In this document: positions 46,354-54,829 of the stretch, piece after piece
How positions within the stretch are numbered: position 1 is the stretch's first letter
Layout: each line of letters begins with the position of its first letter
Source of the DNA: Streptomyces sp. NBC_01408
GTDB taxonomy: Bacteria; Actinomycetota; Actinomycetes; Streptomycetales; Streptomycetaceae
NCBI RefSeq assembly: GCF_026340255.1
Contig: NZ_JAPEPJ010000001.1
Location: 3,465,001-3,529,000, forward strand
Direction of reading: 5' to 3'
DNA: 64,000 nt
Translations under genes and position numbers: made by a program
Notes under the pieces: generated by a model
Seen by the model: only the letters and a program-made list of their open reading frames with translations
What the model was told of the DNA's origin: nothing
Database searches by the model: none

Positions 46354-47085
46354 GTGGGCGTCTGCCTCGACGGAAAGGTCGTCGTCATCACCGGCGCCGG
46401 ACGCGGCCAGGGCGCCGCCGGGGCCCGGCTGTGCGCGCGGGCGGGCGCGCGGGTCGTCGTCACGGACGTACGGGAGGACGAGGGCCGGGCGGTGGCGGCG
46501 GAACTCGGCGACCAGGGCCTGTACGTCTGGCACGACGTGGCCGACCCGGAGAGCTGGACCGAGGTGGTGGCGCGGGCCGTCGGCGCCTTCGGCACGCTCT
46601 CCGCGCTGGTCAACAACGCGGCCCTGTGGCGCACGGCCCACGTGGAGCGGCAGACGCTGGAGGAGTTCCAGACGCTGCTACGGGTCAACCTGCTGGGCCC
46701 CTTCCTCGGCATCCAGGCGGTGGCGCCGGTGCTGCGGGCGGGCGGGGGCGGCTCGATCGTCAACATCTCCTCGACGGCCGGGCTGGCCGGGATACCGGGC
46801 CACGCGGCCTACGGCTCCACCAAGTTCGCCCTGCGCGGGCTGACCCGGTCGGCGGCGCTGGACCTGGCCGGGGACGGGATCCGGGTCAACTCGGTGCATC
46901 CGGGGGCGATCGACACCCCGATGGTGGCCGAGGCGGTCGCGGGGCGGGACTGGTCGCACGTACCGCTGGGGCGCATGGGCCGACCGGAGGAGGTCGCGGA
47001 GCTCGTCCTCTTCCTCTGCTCGGACGCGTCCTCGTACGTGACGGGCAGCGAGTTCGCCGTGGACGGCGGGACGACGGCCGGGTGA
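46354..47085 (+). CDS. Short-chain dehydrogenase/reductase (3-alpha/20-beta-HSD-like)
   Basis: 243 residues. NAD-binding [11 protein letters not shown] (13-23), NNAA near 90, catalytic Ser ([10 protein letters not shown]), and YGSTK (Tyr/Lys near 151/155); C-terminus [17 protein letters not shown]. Overall pattern is close to the hydroxysteroid dehydrogenase group that includes Streptomyces 3-alpha,20-beta-HSD and mycobacterial FabG3, but substrate is unproven. GTG start with GGAAGG upstream. Probably controlled by the divergent PadR. Confidence 0.87.
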   Translation: MGVCLDGKVVVITGAGRGQGAAGARLCARAGARVVVTDVREDEGRAVAAELGDQGLYVWHDVADPESWTEVVARAVGAFGTLSALVNNAALWRTAHVERQTLEEFQTLLRVNLLGPFLGIQAVAPVLRAGGGGSIVNISSTAGLAGIPGHAAYGSTKFALRGLTRSAALDLAGDGIRVNSVHPGAIDTPMVAEAVAGRDWSHVPLGRMGRPEEVAELVLFLCSDASSYVTGSEFAVDGGTTAG

Positions 47086-47109
47086 TTGGCGGGCGCCCTC
47101 GGCCAAGGC

Positions 47110-47184
47110 GGCGGGGCGGCCGGATTCGAACCGGCGTCCTCCTGAACTGGGTCAGGCGCACTGCCTCTGTGCTACGACCCCGCC
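47110..47184 (-). tRNA. tRNA-like sequence with abnormal anticodon loop
   Basis: 75 nt on the minus strand with a perfect 7-bp acceptor GGCGGGG / CCCCGCC, D-stem GCAC/GTGC, and a perfect T-arm GCCGG-TTCGAAT-CCGGC. The anticodon arm CCTGA-CCCAGT-TCAGG has only six loop bases and no U33, and two extra bases lie between T-arm and acceptor. It may be a pseudo-tRNA, a specialised tRNA-like RNA or an old attachment site. Amino acid cannot be assigned. Confidence 0.55.
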
Positions 47185-47237
47185 AGGCCGGAAGCTTAGC
47201 GGTCGGCTCCGGAAGTCCTTCGGAGGGTGATCAAGTC

Positions 47238-47340
47238 TCAGGCGGAGGAACCTTGGGGAAGGGCTTCGGCTGCGGCGGTGCGGGCGTAGAGGACGGAGCG
47301 GCCGGCGCGGTGGGCGCTGACCAGGCCCGCGTTGCGTACT
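47238..47340 (-). pseudogene. 3' fragment of an ArsR/DUF5937-type gene
   Basis: Encodes NAGLVSAHRAGRSVLYART and AAAEALPQGSSA then TGA, nearly the same ending as the gene at 50.2-51.1 kb (HAGLVSAHRAGRSVLYARTA). Similarity continues past the stop to 47201, matching 51087-51123. It is an inverted partial duplicate of that locus. Confidence 0.75.
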
Positions 47341-47403
47341 CGGTCAGGCAGTTCCACCGGAACCGCCTGACGGCGCCCTCGATCTCCTCCCGCTGTGCTT
47401 CTC

Positions 47404-47447
47404 CCTCGCGGGCCTCGCGGGCCTCGCGGGCCTCGCGGGCCTCGCGG
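47404..47447. repeat. Tandem 9-bp repeat
   Basis: CCTCGCGGG repeated four times perfectly plus 8 of 9 bases of a fifth copy. The surrounding 47341-47533 has no gene I can support. Confidence 0.8.
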
Positions 47448-47533
47448 CAGCGGCGAGAGCGGTGGCTGGCACTGATGACGGCCCGCCGGTCGGCCCCGGC
47501 CCCGAAGCCTTCGTGACACTTTCCGCGCAAGCG

Positions 47534-48829
47534 TCACAACGATCCGGGTGCACCCTCCTGAACGGGATCCTCGAATTCCGGGTGTCCTGGACCGCCGGTC
47601 GAGGCAGCGCCGCGCAGTGCTGCCTCGACTCGGCGGTTGCTGGTCATGTTCGCCGTGATGGCGGTCATGGTGAGGAGAAGGCCGGCGGCGGCGTAGAGCG
47701 GGGTGCGTATGTCGTAGGTGGTGGCCAGCCAGCCGCCGAGGAAGGCGCCGAACGGGGCGGCGCACATGGCGAGCATGCGGGAGGTGGAGGCGACCCGGCC
47801 CATCAGGTGGGCGGGGACGATCGCCTGTCGGAGGGAGGGGCCGAGCACCATCGTGGCGCCCATGCCCGCTCCGCAGACGGCGAGCGCGAGGCCGGCGACG
47901 TACGGGTTCGGGGCGACGGCAAGGCCCAGGATGGCGAGTCCCTCGACTGCGGCCGTGCAGGTGAGCGCGGTGCCGGTGCCGAGTCGGCGGCCGAGGGAGG
48001 AGGCGATGCCCGCGCCGAGCAGGCCGCCGGTGGCCTCCGCCGTGAGGAGCAGGCCGAAGCCGAAGGTGTCGATGCCGAGACGATCGTGCGCGAAGAGGGC
48101 GAGTACGGTCTCCACGGCGAGGAAGGCGATGTTCCCGACCGCCGGACGCAGCGCCAGCCCGAGCAGCAACCGGTCCCGGAAGACGTACGAGGCGCCGGCC
48201 CGCGCCTGCCGCAGCAGCGACTCACGGGCCTGCGGTGCGGGCCGGGGCGCGGCAGGCAGCGACCGTACGAGCAGTGCGGAGAGCGCGAACGACACCGCGT
48301 CGGCGAGCAGCGGAACCGCCCGCCCGAGCGCGAGCAGGGCACTGCCCGCAGGCGGCCCCGCGAAGCCGGACGCGGCTGTCTGGGTGCCACGCAGGCGGGA
48401 GTTGGCGCGCTCCAGGAGCGCGGGATCGCGGCCGAGCAGATCCGGCAGATAGGCCGTGGCGGCCGTGTCGAAGAAGAGTCCGCCGAGGCCGAGCAGGAAA
48501 GCGACGGCGGCGAGCAGTGGAATGCTCAGCACGTCGAGCGCGGCCGCTGCCGCCGGTATCGCGAGCAGCACCGCGCGTGCCGCGTCCGCGACCCACATCG
48601 TGCGCCGGCGGTCCCAGCGGTCCACCAACGCACCGCCGAGCACCCCGAAGAGCAGCCACGGCAGCGTCCCGGCGGCCGTGACGACGGCGAGCGCCATCGG
48701 ATCCCGCGTCAGCGTCAACGCGAGCAGCGGCAGCGCGGCATGCATCACCCCGTCACCGAGCGAGGACACCGTCTGCGCAGTCCACAGCCGTCCGAACCCG
48801 GTCGGCAGCTTCCGAACGTCTGAAGTCAC
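47534..48829 (-). CDS. MFS transporter (MFS_3/enterobactin-exporter type)
   Basis: 431 residues with about twelve hydrophobic segments. Opening FGRLWTAQTVSSLGDGVM and the loop motif GALVDRWDRRRTMWVADAAR between TM2 and TM3 are standard for this drug/siderophore exporter group; FFDTAATAYLPDLLGRD follows TM4. GTG start overlaps the arsR stop (GTGA), so both are one operon and the regulator probably senses the exported compound. The substrate is unknown. Confidence 0.9.
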   Translation of the reverse strand: MTSDVRKLPTGFGRLWTAQTVSSLGDGVMHAALPLLALTLTRDPMALAVVTAAGTLPWLLFGVLGGALVDRWDRRRTMWVADAARAVLLAIPAAAAALDVLSIPLLAAVAFLLGLGGLFFDTAATAYLPDLLGRDPALLERANSRLRGTQTAASGFAGPPAGSALLALGRAVPLLADAVSFALSALLVRSLPAAPRPAPQARESLLRQARAGASYVFRDRLLLGLALRPAVGNIAFLAVETVLALFAHDRLGIDTFGFGLLLTAEATGGLLGAGIASSLGRRLGTGTALTCTAAVEGLAILGLAVAPNPYVAGLALAVCGAGMGATMVLGPSLRQAIVPAHLMGRVASTSRMLAMCAAPFGAFLGGWLATTYDIRTPLYAAAGLLLTMTAITANMTSNRRVEAALRGAASTGGPGHPEFEDPVQEGAPGSL

Positions 48830-49365
48830 TTGGCGTCCCCTTCGGCCTGCTCGCGCGGTGTCGGGTGGAACAGCGCGAAGACGAGTGACGCGTCCGGCAG
48901 CGATGGATCGGACAGCTCCCGGTACTCGTCCGCCAGTGCCTGCAGCCGCGACCCCAGCTCCGCGAACTGCTTCTCGGTGAGCCGAAGATGCGCCATCCGT
49001 ACGTGCCGCTCGCCATCCGCCGGCGCTGCCTCCAGGTCCGCCACCGCATGCCGCATCAGCACATCCGGCCCTCCCTCGCCCGGATCCGGCAGCACGATCG
49101 CCCGCGCGGCCATTGCGTAGTACCGCTCGGTGACCCCCCGGACCTTCCGCGTTCGTACCACCTTCACCAGGCCGGCCCGTTCGAGCAGCCGTACGTGGTA
49201 GCTGGAACTCCCCTTCGCAAGGCCCACTCGCCCGGCGATCTGCGTAATCGTCGCCGGCTCGAAGCGGAGCACGGCCATGATCCGGTGACGCGTGAGGTTG
49301 GAGACGGCGCGTAGCTGCTCGTCAGTGGTGACGTGAAACGTCTCGGGAAGATCATCGGCAGGCAT
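48826..49365 (-). CDS. ArsR-family repressor
   Basis: 179 residues from ATG 49365. Winged helix at about 12-90: HVTTDEQLRAVSNLTRHRIM, ITQIAGRVGLAKGSSSYHVRLLERAGLVK and RKVRGVTERYY. The C-terminal half (VRMAHLRLTEKQFAELGSRL) may be a sensor/dimer helix; no CxC metal motif is present, so it likely senses an organic molecule. A 13-bp inverted repeat ends 3 bases upstream of the ATG, leaving no room for a ribosome-binding site, so a leaderless transcript is likely. Confidence 0.88.
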   Translation of the reverse strand: MPADDLPETFHVTTDEQLRAVSNLTRHRIMAVLRFEPATITQIAGRVGLAKGSSSYHVRLLERAGLVKVVRTRKVRGVTERYYAMAARAIVLPDPGEGGPDVLMRHAVADLEAAPADGERHVRMAHLRLTEKQFAELGSRLQALADEYRELSDPSLPDASLVFALFHPTPREQAEGDAK

Positions 49366-49367
49366 GC

Positions 49368-49399
49368 GCCTAATGGTCAACGACTCTTGACCATTAGGC
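49368..49399. promoter_or_regulatory. Operator of the arsR-MFS operon
   Basis: GCCTAATGGTCAA and TTGACCATTAGGC, perfect 13-bp arms with a 6-base spacer, directly abutting the arsR start. A very strong candidate for autoregulation. Confidence 0.85.
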
Positions 49400-49559
49400 A
49401 AGGGGATTTCGTACGGTCTTCCGGAACTCGCTGTCCGGCGTGAGAGGTCTTCGCTCCTGCGCCAGGTGGCCGCGGCCGACTCCCTGCCGCCGCTGGTCTG
49501 GGACCGCCGACACGGCTAGCGGCTCGTGGACAACGCCCCAGAGATCTAGATCGGCTACG

Positions 49560-49982
49560 AACCGTCCTGGAGGGGGCTCTCCGATCCTGTTCCTTCCCTC
49601 GGGGGGCACGGGACGCGAGCTGGTACTCGTCCGTGCCGAGCGGTACCCCGCCCCAGCTGCTGGCGTACAGGTCCAGGACGCGCGCTGCCTTGGGGTGGAA
49701 GTCCGGGTCGCTGATGAAGATCCAGGAGCGGTGCTGCCAGGGCTTGCTTGCGTCCCGGCCGAGCCAGCGGCGCACGGTGGACGCGGAAAGGGCCGGGGCG
49801 ATCCGGCGGGCGACGGCCTCGCGGGCCGGTTCTGGGCACGACCAACGTGACAGCGGCGCGATCCGTGACCGGACCCTGGCCTGGTGCGGAGTCAGATGAC
49901 CACGGGCCGCCTTCTTCAACCGGTGCCGCTCGGCAGCGGTCAGGGCTATCGGGCGGGCGGCAGGAACAGGCAGGGCAGACAA
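49560..49982 (-). pseudogene. IS630-family transposase remnant with internal deletion
   Basis: Begins ALTAAERHRLKKAARGHLTP and QARVRSRI, then jumps to PLSRWSCPEPAREAVARRI, STVRRWLGRD, WQHRSWIFISDPDFHPKAARV and VPLGTDEYQ. The HTH segment normally between these parts (about 60 residues) is missing and the catalytic DDE region after it is gone. Clearly inactive. Confidence 0.8.
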
Positions 49983-50022
49983 GCCGATCAGCAGAAGTGG
50001 ATCACAACATCACGGGTGTTGT

Positions 50023-50199
50023 TCATGCGGTTTCGTGGTGGAGGGAGTCCAGGACGGTGAGTTCGTCCGCGGAAAGGCGAAGAGCGCCGGCGGCTACGTT
50101 CTGAGTGAGGTGGTCGGGGTCTCCGGTGCCGGGGATGGCCAGGACGTGGGGGCCCTGGTGCAGGGTCCACGCCAGCCGGATCTGGGCTGCTGACGTCCG
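50023..50199 (-). pseudogene. Aldo/keto reductase C-terminal remnant
   Basis: Minus-strand reading QIRLAWTLHQGPHVLAIPGTG, DPDHLTQNVAAGALRLS and DELTVLDSL then TGA is the typical aldo/keto reductase tail (IPGT cofactor-phosphate loop). The 5' portion ends abruptly against the ArsR-type gene fragment. Confidence 0.75.
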
Positions 50200-50207
50200 C
50201 CGCCACG

Positions 50208-51086
50208 CATCCGGTCCACCGGACCTGGGCCGACCAGGTACGGCCGCGCATGGTGGCTGCCGGGCTGGACCGGGGCTGGCTCTCCGAGATGATCCCGCCC
50301 ACCGGCTACGTTCCCGACTTCCTCAACCCCGCCCCCGCCGGACCGGCCCCCACGCCGGCGGCAGAGCGGGATGCGATCCTGGCCTTGCCCGCCGAACGGG
50401 TACGCCAGGACCTCGACCACCTGGCCCGCCACCAGGGGAATCTCGGCCCCCGGTTGCGAACCCTGCATGCCGACCCGCAGACGCGGCTGGCCAAGGTCGT
50501 CGAAGAGATCGAAACGTACTGGGAGCTGGCGCTCGCCCCCTACTGGGCACGGATCCGCGAAGTGCTGGACGCAGACATCTTCTACCGGACCCGCATGGTC
50601 GCCGAGCACGGTACGGGCCGCCTCTTCAACGAACTGCACACCTCGGTGAGCTGGGACGACAACGAACTGCGACTGGCCCGCCGAAAGCAGCCGCTGAATC
50701 GCAAGACGGCAGGCACGGGTCTGCTGCTGATTCCCTCGGCCTTCACCGGACCGGGACTGCGCACCCGGACGACGCCGCCGGATCCACCCCAACTCGCCTA
50801 TCCCGCAAGGGGTGTCGGATCGCTCTGGAAGACACGGCCCGTCACTCAGGGCGACGCCCTCGCTGCCGTTCTAGGCCGCTCGCGGACCCTGCTCCTGACC
50901 GAACTGGAGGCGCCGGCCTCCACCACACAGTTGGCCCACCGCACCGGACTCTCCCCGGCCGGGGTATCCCAATACCTCACCGCACTACGCCACGCGGGCC
51001 TGGTCAGCGCCCACCGCGCGGGCCGCTCCGTCCTCTACGCCCGCACTGCCGCGGCCGAAACCGTTCTCCAAGCAGCCTCGGCCTGA
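50208..51086 (+). pseudogene. ArsR-type regulator with DUF5937 domain, 5'-truncated
   Basis: In-frame homology starts at about HPVHRTWADQVRPRM, before the first ATG (50250), and runs to RTAAAETVLQAASA. The DUF5937 part (DFLNPAPAGPAPTP, RVRQDLDHL) is followed by a C-terminal HTH (LLLTELEAPASTTQLAHRTGLS, GVSQYLTALRHAGLVSAHRAG). Complete members have about 45-60 more residues at the N-terminus; here the aldo/keto reductase fragment abuts. A protein from ATG 50250 (278 aa) might still be made. Confidence 0.75.
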
Positions 51087-51166
51087 GGTTCGGTCAACCC
51101 CCGAAGGACTTCCGGAGCTGACCACTTAGCCCAAGGCCCGGCCCCGGCCCCGGGCCCGGACGGTGG

Positions 51167-51643
51167 CTACTGCTTGATGGTGTACGAGCAGCCCTTCGTG
51201 GTCGTGACCCCGTCGCTCTCCGCGACCGTCTTGCCGTCCACCGTGATCTTGCAGGGGGCCTGCTGCAGCTTGCCGCCGGCGCCCGTGATCGTGCCCGGCA
51301 CGACGTTCACCAGGTAGCCCACCTTCTGCTCCGCGGCGGTGAGTTCGGCCGTGCCCGACTTCGACCACGGCAGGGTCTGCTGCTCGAAGCCGCTCCCGAT
51401 GCCGCTGAACATGATCGCCGTCTGGCCCGTGCCCCCGACCTCCAGGGTCACCTGGTGGGTCGCGCCACCGGACTTGGCCGGCGCGGAGGAGGAGCCCCAC
51501 CCTGCCGGCGGCGTCGCGGACGGCGAAGCCGTGGGTGCGGGCTTGCCGCCCTCCCCGGCAGCCTTCGGGTCCTCGCTCCCGCAGCCGGTGAGCAGCACCG
51601 CCACCGCGGCGCACAGCGTCATCCCGGTCATTGTCCTTCGCAT
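51167..51643 (-). CDS. Small lipoprotein (MmpS-like)
   Basis: 158 residues from ATG 51643. Signal peptide MRRTMTGMTLCAAVAVLLTGC with lipobox LTGC (Cys21), a Pro/Ser/Ala-rich linker to about 62, then a beta-rich domain with HQVTLEVGGTGQTAIM, a pattern like MmpS/transport-accessory proteins, and two cysteines (APCKITVDG, TKGCSYTI) that could form a disulfide. It would be matured by the Lgt pathway. Divergent from the methyltransferase gene. Confidence 0.75.
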   Translation of the reverse strand: MRRTMTGMTLCAAVAVLLTGCGSEDPKAAGEGGKPAPTASPSATPPAGWGSSSAPAKSGGATHQVTLEVGGTGQTAIMFSGIGSGFEQQTLPWSKSGTAELTAAEQKVGYLVNVVPGTITGAGGKLQQAPCKITVDGKTVAESDGVTTTKGCSYTIKQ

Positions 51644-51783
51644 GTTCCCCGTACCTCGTTCTCGTCGCTCGCCGCTCATCGCGCGTTGTTCGAAGCGGCT
51701 GTTCGGATCACGGGGGATCTCATCACATCCGGAACGGCTTCTCCGAACTGGTGTCGGCGGATGTGATCGAAAACAATGGCCGC

Positions 51784-52584
51784 ATGACGACACGCGCCCG
51801 TGCCCGCTCCTTCGATTCCGCCGCCGCGCTGTACGGCGCGCACCGGCCCGGCTATCCGCCGGCCCTGTTCGACGCCGTCGAGACCCTCGCCGGACGGTCG
51901 CTCGCCGGGGCCCGGGTGGCCGATGTGGGGGCGGGGACCGGGATCGCCAGCGCGCTGCTGCGCGAGCGCGGGGCCGAAGTCGTCGCCGTGGAGCCCGGGG
52001 ACGGGATGGCGGCCGAGTTCCGCCGGGCGAACCCCGGGATCCCGCTCGTGCGCGGGGACGGGGACCGGCTGCCGCTGGCGACCGGCGCGTTCGACCTCCT
52101 CACCTACGCCCAGGCCTGGCACTGGACCGACCCGGCCCGCTCCGTCCCCGAGGCCCGCCGCGTACTGCGCCCGGGCGGCGCGCTCGCCATCTGGTGGAAC
52201 GACACGGACTCGGCCGTCCCGTGGGTCGCCGAACAGGAGGAACGGCTCCGGGTGTTCTTCGGGTCGCCGCAGGGGCAGGGGCAGGGGCAGGGGCAGGGGC
52301 AGGCGCAGGCGCAGGGGCAGGGGCAGCAGCAGGGGCACGCGCAGAGCTTCCGCACGCTGCCGCGGGGGCTAGGCGAGTTCACCACCCGCTCCCTGCGGTG
52401 GTCCCGGCGCGTCACGCTGGACGACCACCTCGCCAACCTCGCCAGCCACTCCGCCTTCCTGGTGCTGGGCGAGGCCCGCACCCGCGCTTACTTGGCCGCC
52501 GAACGGGAGCTGCTGGCCCCGCTCTTCCCCGACGGCACCGTCGAGGAGCAGTACGTCGTCACCCTCGGCGTCGCCCTGGTGTGA
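51784..52584 (+). CDS. Class I SAM-dependent methyltransferase with Gln-Gly repeat
   Basis: 266 residues. Methyltransf_11 core: motif I VADVGAGTGIASALL (about 46-60), VAVEPGDGM, FDLLTYAQAWHWTDP and RVLRPGGALAIWW. After it, about residues 163-184 are a QGQGQGQ-type run encoded by 6-bp repeats, inserted before the C-terminal helical part (RVTLDDHLANLASHSAFLVLG). Members of this family methylate small molecules; substrate unknown. The ATG lies in a 140-base divergent promoter region; a bidirectional terminator follows. Confidence 0.87.
   Translation: MTTRARARSFDSAAALYGAHRPGYPPALFDAVETLAGRSLAGARVADVGAGTGIASALLRERGAEVVAVEPGDGMAAEFRRANPGIPLVRGDGDRLPLATGAFDLLTYAQAWHWTDPARSVPEARRVLRPGGALAIWWNDTDSAVPWVAEQEERLRVFFGSPQGQGQGQGQGQAQAQGQGQQQGHAQSFRTLPRGLGEFTTRSLRWSRRVTLDDHLANLASHSAFLVLGEARTRAYLAAERELLAPLFPDGTVEEQYVVTLGVALV
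52270..52335 (+). repeat. 6-bp microsatellite in methyltransferase gene
   Basis: CAGGGG five times, then CAGGCG twice, CAGGGG twice and degenerate units, encoding Gln-Gly/Gln-Ala pairs. The unit length keeps the frame, so changes would alter linker length rather than switch the gene off. Confidence 0.85.
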
Positions 52585-52609
52585 CGCGGTCCTGCCCGGG
52601 GCGTTCGCG

Positions 52610-52637
52610 GAGAGCAGTGCTCTTGAGCACTGCTCTC
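52610..52637. terminator. Bidirectional terminator
   Basis: GAGAGCAGTGCT / AGCACTGCTCTC, perfect 12-bp stem with CTTG loop, between convergent methyltransferase and acyl-CoA dehydrogenase genes. Confidence 0.8.
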
Positions 52638-52638
52638 G

Positions 52639-53640
52639 TCACGTATCACCGCTCTCGCCACCGAAGCACCGCACGACCTCCGCCCGGCACTGCGACGGCG
52701 TGCCCCACGCGTCGCGCAGCGGGCGGGCCTTGCGCAGCCACAGGGACAGGTCGAGTTCCTCCGTGTAGCCCACCGCGCCGTGCAGTTGGAGCGCCGTCAT
52801 CGCCGCCCGGTAGCAGGCCTCGCCCGCCGACAGCTTGGCCGCCGCCACATCGCCCGGCGCCAGCGACAGCGCCGCCGCCCGCACCAGCGGCCGGGCGAAC
52901 TCCAGGCCCAGCAGGGTGTCCGCCAGCCGGTGCCTGACCGCCTGGAAGCCGCCGATCGGAGCCCCGAACTGCCTGCGCTGCTTCGCGTACTCCACCGTGC
53001 GGGACAGCAGCGCCTCGCCCACGCCCAGGCACTGGGCCGCCGTCAGCAGCCGCGCCCAGCGCGCGGCCGTCCGAGCCGCCGCCGTCACCCGGGGACCGTG
53101 CGCCAGCAGCTCGCCCCCGGCGGCCAGGGGGAGGAACAGCCGGCGCGCCGGGTCCGTGGACCGGTGCGGCTGCCCCGGGCCGCCGGCCAGCCGGAGCTCG
53201 CCCGCCCCCGACACCGTGAAGCAGTGCGCCGCGGCGTCCGCGTCCAGGGCGTACGGGCTCCCGCCCGGCAGCGTCAGCGTGGCCGCGGCCCCGCCCGCGA
53301 CCAGGCCCGGCAGGAACCGCTTCGCCAGCGCGTCGTCCCCCAGCTCCGAGAGCAGCACGGAGGCGGCCGCGCTCTCCACCACCGGCCCCGGCACCCCGGC
53401 CCGGCCCAGCTCCACGAGGCCGAGGGACAGCTCCAGCGGGAGCAGGCCGGCGCCCTCGTACGGCTCGGGCGCGGCCAGCGCGGACAGGCCCGTGTCCGCC
53501 AGCCTCGACCAGAGCGCCCGCCCCGGCGCGTGGTCGCCGTCCGCCCAGGCCCGTACCGCCGCCGGCACGTCGGAGGCGGCCAGCAGGGAGCGCAGCGTAC
53601 GGGCGAAGTCGGACTGCTCGTCGGTCAGCAGGAAGCGCAT
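52639..53640 (-). CDS. Acyl-CoA dehydrogenase, FadE32-like beta-type subunit
   Basis: 333 residues beginning MRFLLTDEQSDFARTL. Shorter and more divergent than standard ACADs, with weak FAD-site motifs, but the C-terminal helical domain is clear (EYAKQRRQFGAPIGGFQAVRH, AMTALQLHGAVGYTEELDLSLWLRK). This fits the FadE32/33-type partner of the heteromeric steroid ACADs, where two different subunits form one alpha2-beta2 enzyme. The upstream ACAD gene overlaps by 1 base (TGATG). Proposed role: dehydrogenation in HIP (steroid C/D-ring) degradation, by analogy with Mycobacterium. Confidence 0.78.
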   Translation of the reverse strand: MRFLLTDEQSDFARTLRSLLAASDVPAAVRAWADGDHAPGRALWSRLADTGLSALAAPEPYEGAGLLPLELSLGLVELGRAGVPGPVVESAAASVLLSELGDDALAKRFLPGLVAGGAAATLTLPGGSPYALDADAAAHCFTVSGAGELRLAGGPGQPHRSTDPARRLFLPLAAGGELLAHGPRVTAAARTAARWARLLTAAQCLGVGEALLSRTVEYAKQRRQFGAPIGGFQAVRHRLADTLLGLEFARPLVRAAALSLAPGDVAAAKLSAGEACYRAAMTALQLHGAVGYTEELDLSLWLRKARPLRDAWGTPSQCRAEVVRCFGGESGDT

Positions 53641-54785
53641 CAGCGGCGGCCCTTCGGCAGGCCGAGCAGCCGCTCGGCGATGATGTCGCGCTGGATCTCG
53701 TTGGTCCCGGCGTAGATCGGCCCGGCCAGGGAGAAGAGCCACGGCTCGGCCCATTCGCCGTCGGCGAGCTCCGCGTCCGCCCCCAGCAGGTCCAGGGCCG
53801 TCTCGTGCAGGGCGATGTCGTACTCCGACCAGAACACCTTGTTCAGGCTGGACTCGGCGCCGATCCTTTTCCCCGCCGCGAAGCGCGAGGCGTTGGCCCA
53901 GGTGAACAGCTCGTAGGCGCGGGCGCCGACCAGCGCGTCCGCCACCCGGTCGCGCAGCGCGGTGTCGGCGGGGTCGCCGGCCGCCTGCCACAGCGCGTGG
54001 AGCCGGCCGGCGGCCGCCAGGAACCGGCCGGGGGAGCGCAGGGTGAGCCCCCGCTCGTTGCCGGTGGTCGACATCGCGATCCGCCAGCCCTCGCCCGGCT
54101 GCCCGATCACGTCCTCGTCGGGTACGAAGACCCGGTCCAGGAACAGCTCCGCGAAGGCGGGCTTGCCGTCGAGGCGGCCGATGGGCCGCACCGTCACCCC
54201 CGGCGCCCGCAGGTCGAACATCAGATACGTCAGCCCCTGGTGGGGTCTGGCCGCCCCGGGGTCCGTGCGGAAGATGCCGAACGCGCGGTCCGCGAAGGCC
54301 GCCCGCGAGGACCAGGTCTTCTGCCCCGACAGCAGCCAGCCGCCCCCGGTGCGCTCGGCCCGCGAGGTCAGCGAGGCCAGGTCGGAGCCCGCCTCCGGCT
54401 CCGACCAGGCCTGGGCCCAGACCACCTCGCCGCTCGCCATGGACGGCAGCACCCGCGCCCGCTGCTCGTGCGTCGCGTGGTCGAAGAGGGTCGGGGCGAG
54501 CAGGCTGATGCCGTTCTGCGAGACCCGGCCGGGCGCGCCCGCGGCCCAGTACTCCTCCTCGAAGACCAGCCACCGCACGATGTCCGCGCCCCGGCCGCCG
54601 TACTCCTCGGGCCAGGACACCACCGCCCAGCGGTCCGCGTGCAGCAGCGCCTCCCACTCCCGGTGGGCCGCGAAGCCCGCCTCCGTCTCCAGGGAGGGCA
54701 GCGGCGAGGCCGGCACGTGCCGGGCCAGCCAGGCCCGGGCCTCGGCCCGGAAGGCCGCCACCTCCGCCGTCTGGGTCAGATCCAT
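53640..54785 (-). CDS. Acyl-CoA dehydrogenase, FadE31-like
   Basis: 381 residues from ATG 54785. Pattern closely follows mycobacterial FadE31: WPEEYGGRGADIVRWLVFEEEYW, WAQAWSEPEAGSDLASL (FAD/substrate loop), GGWLLSGQKTWSS and GPIYAGTNEIQRDIIAERLLG. Expected alpha-type partner of the downstream FadE32-like subunit. The promoter region (54786-54866) is shared with ipdF and holds a KstR2-type palindrome. Substrate assignment is inference from gene context. Confidence 0.82.
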   Translation of the reverse strand: MDLTQTAEVAAFRAEARAWLARHVPASPLPSLETEAGFAAHREWEALLHADRWAVVSWPEEYGGRGADIVRWLVFEEEYWAAGAPGRVSQNGISLLAPTLFDHATHEQRARVLPSMASGEVVWAQAWSEPEAGSDLASLTSRAERTGGGWLLSGQKTWSSRAAFADRAFGIFRTDPGAARPHQGLTYLMFDLRAPGVTVRPIGRLDGKPAFAELFLDRVFVPDEDVIGQPGEGWRIAMSTTGNERGLTLRSPGRFLAAAGRLHALWQAAGDPADTALRDRVADALVGARAYELFTWANASRFAAGKRIGAESSLNKVFWSEYDIALHETALDLLGADAELADGEWAEPWLFSLAGPIYAGTNEIQRDIIAERLLGLPKGRR

Positions 54786-54811
54786 CAGGTGCCCGCCCCC
54801 TCCACGCTTCC

Positions 54812-54829
54812 CTAACAAGTGTTTGGTAG
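54812..54829. promoter_or_regulatory. KstR2-type operator
   Basis: CTAACAA-GTGT-TTGGTAG. The inner 14 bases AACAAGTGTTTGGT match the reported KstR2 motif AnCAAGnnCTTGnT at 9 of 10 defined positions. It is located in the fadE31-ipdF divergent promoter, two genes from the kstR2-like gene. Confidence 0.7.

Noticed and set aside
47404..47447. CRISPR-like array
   Set aside because: The units are 9 bp with no spacers; no cas genes or spaced direct repeats occur anywhere in the window.
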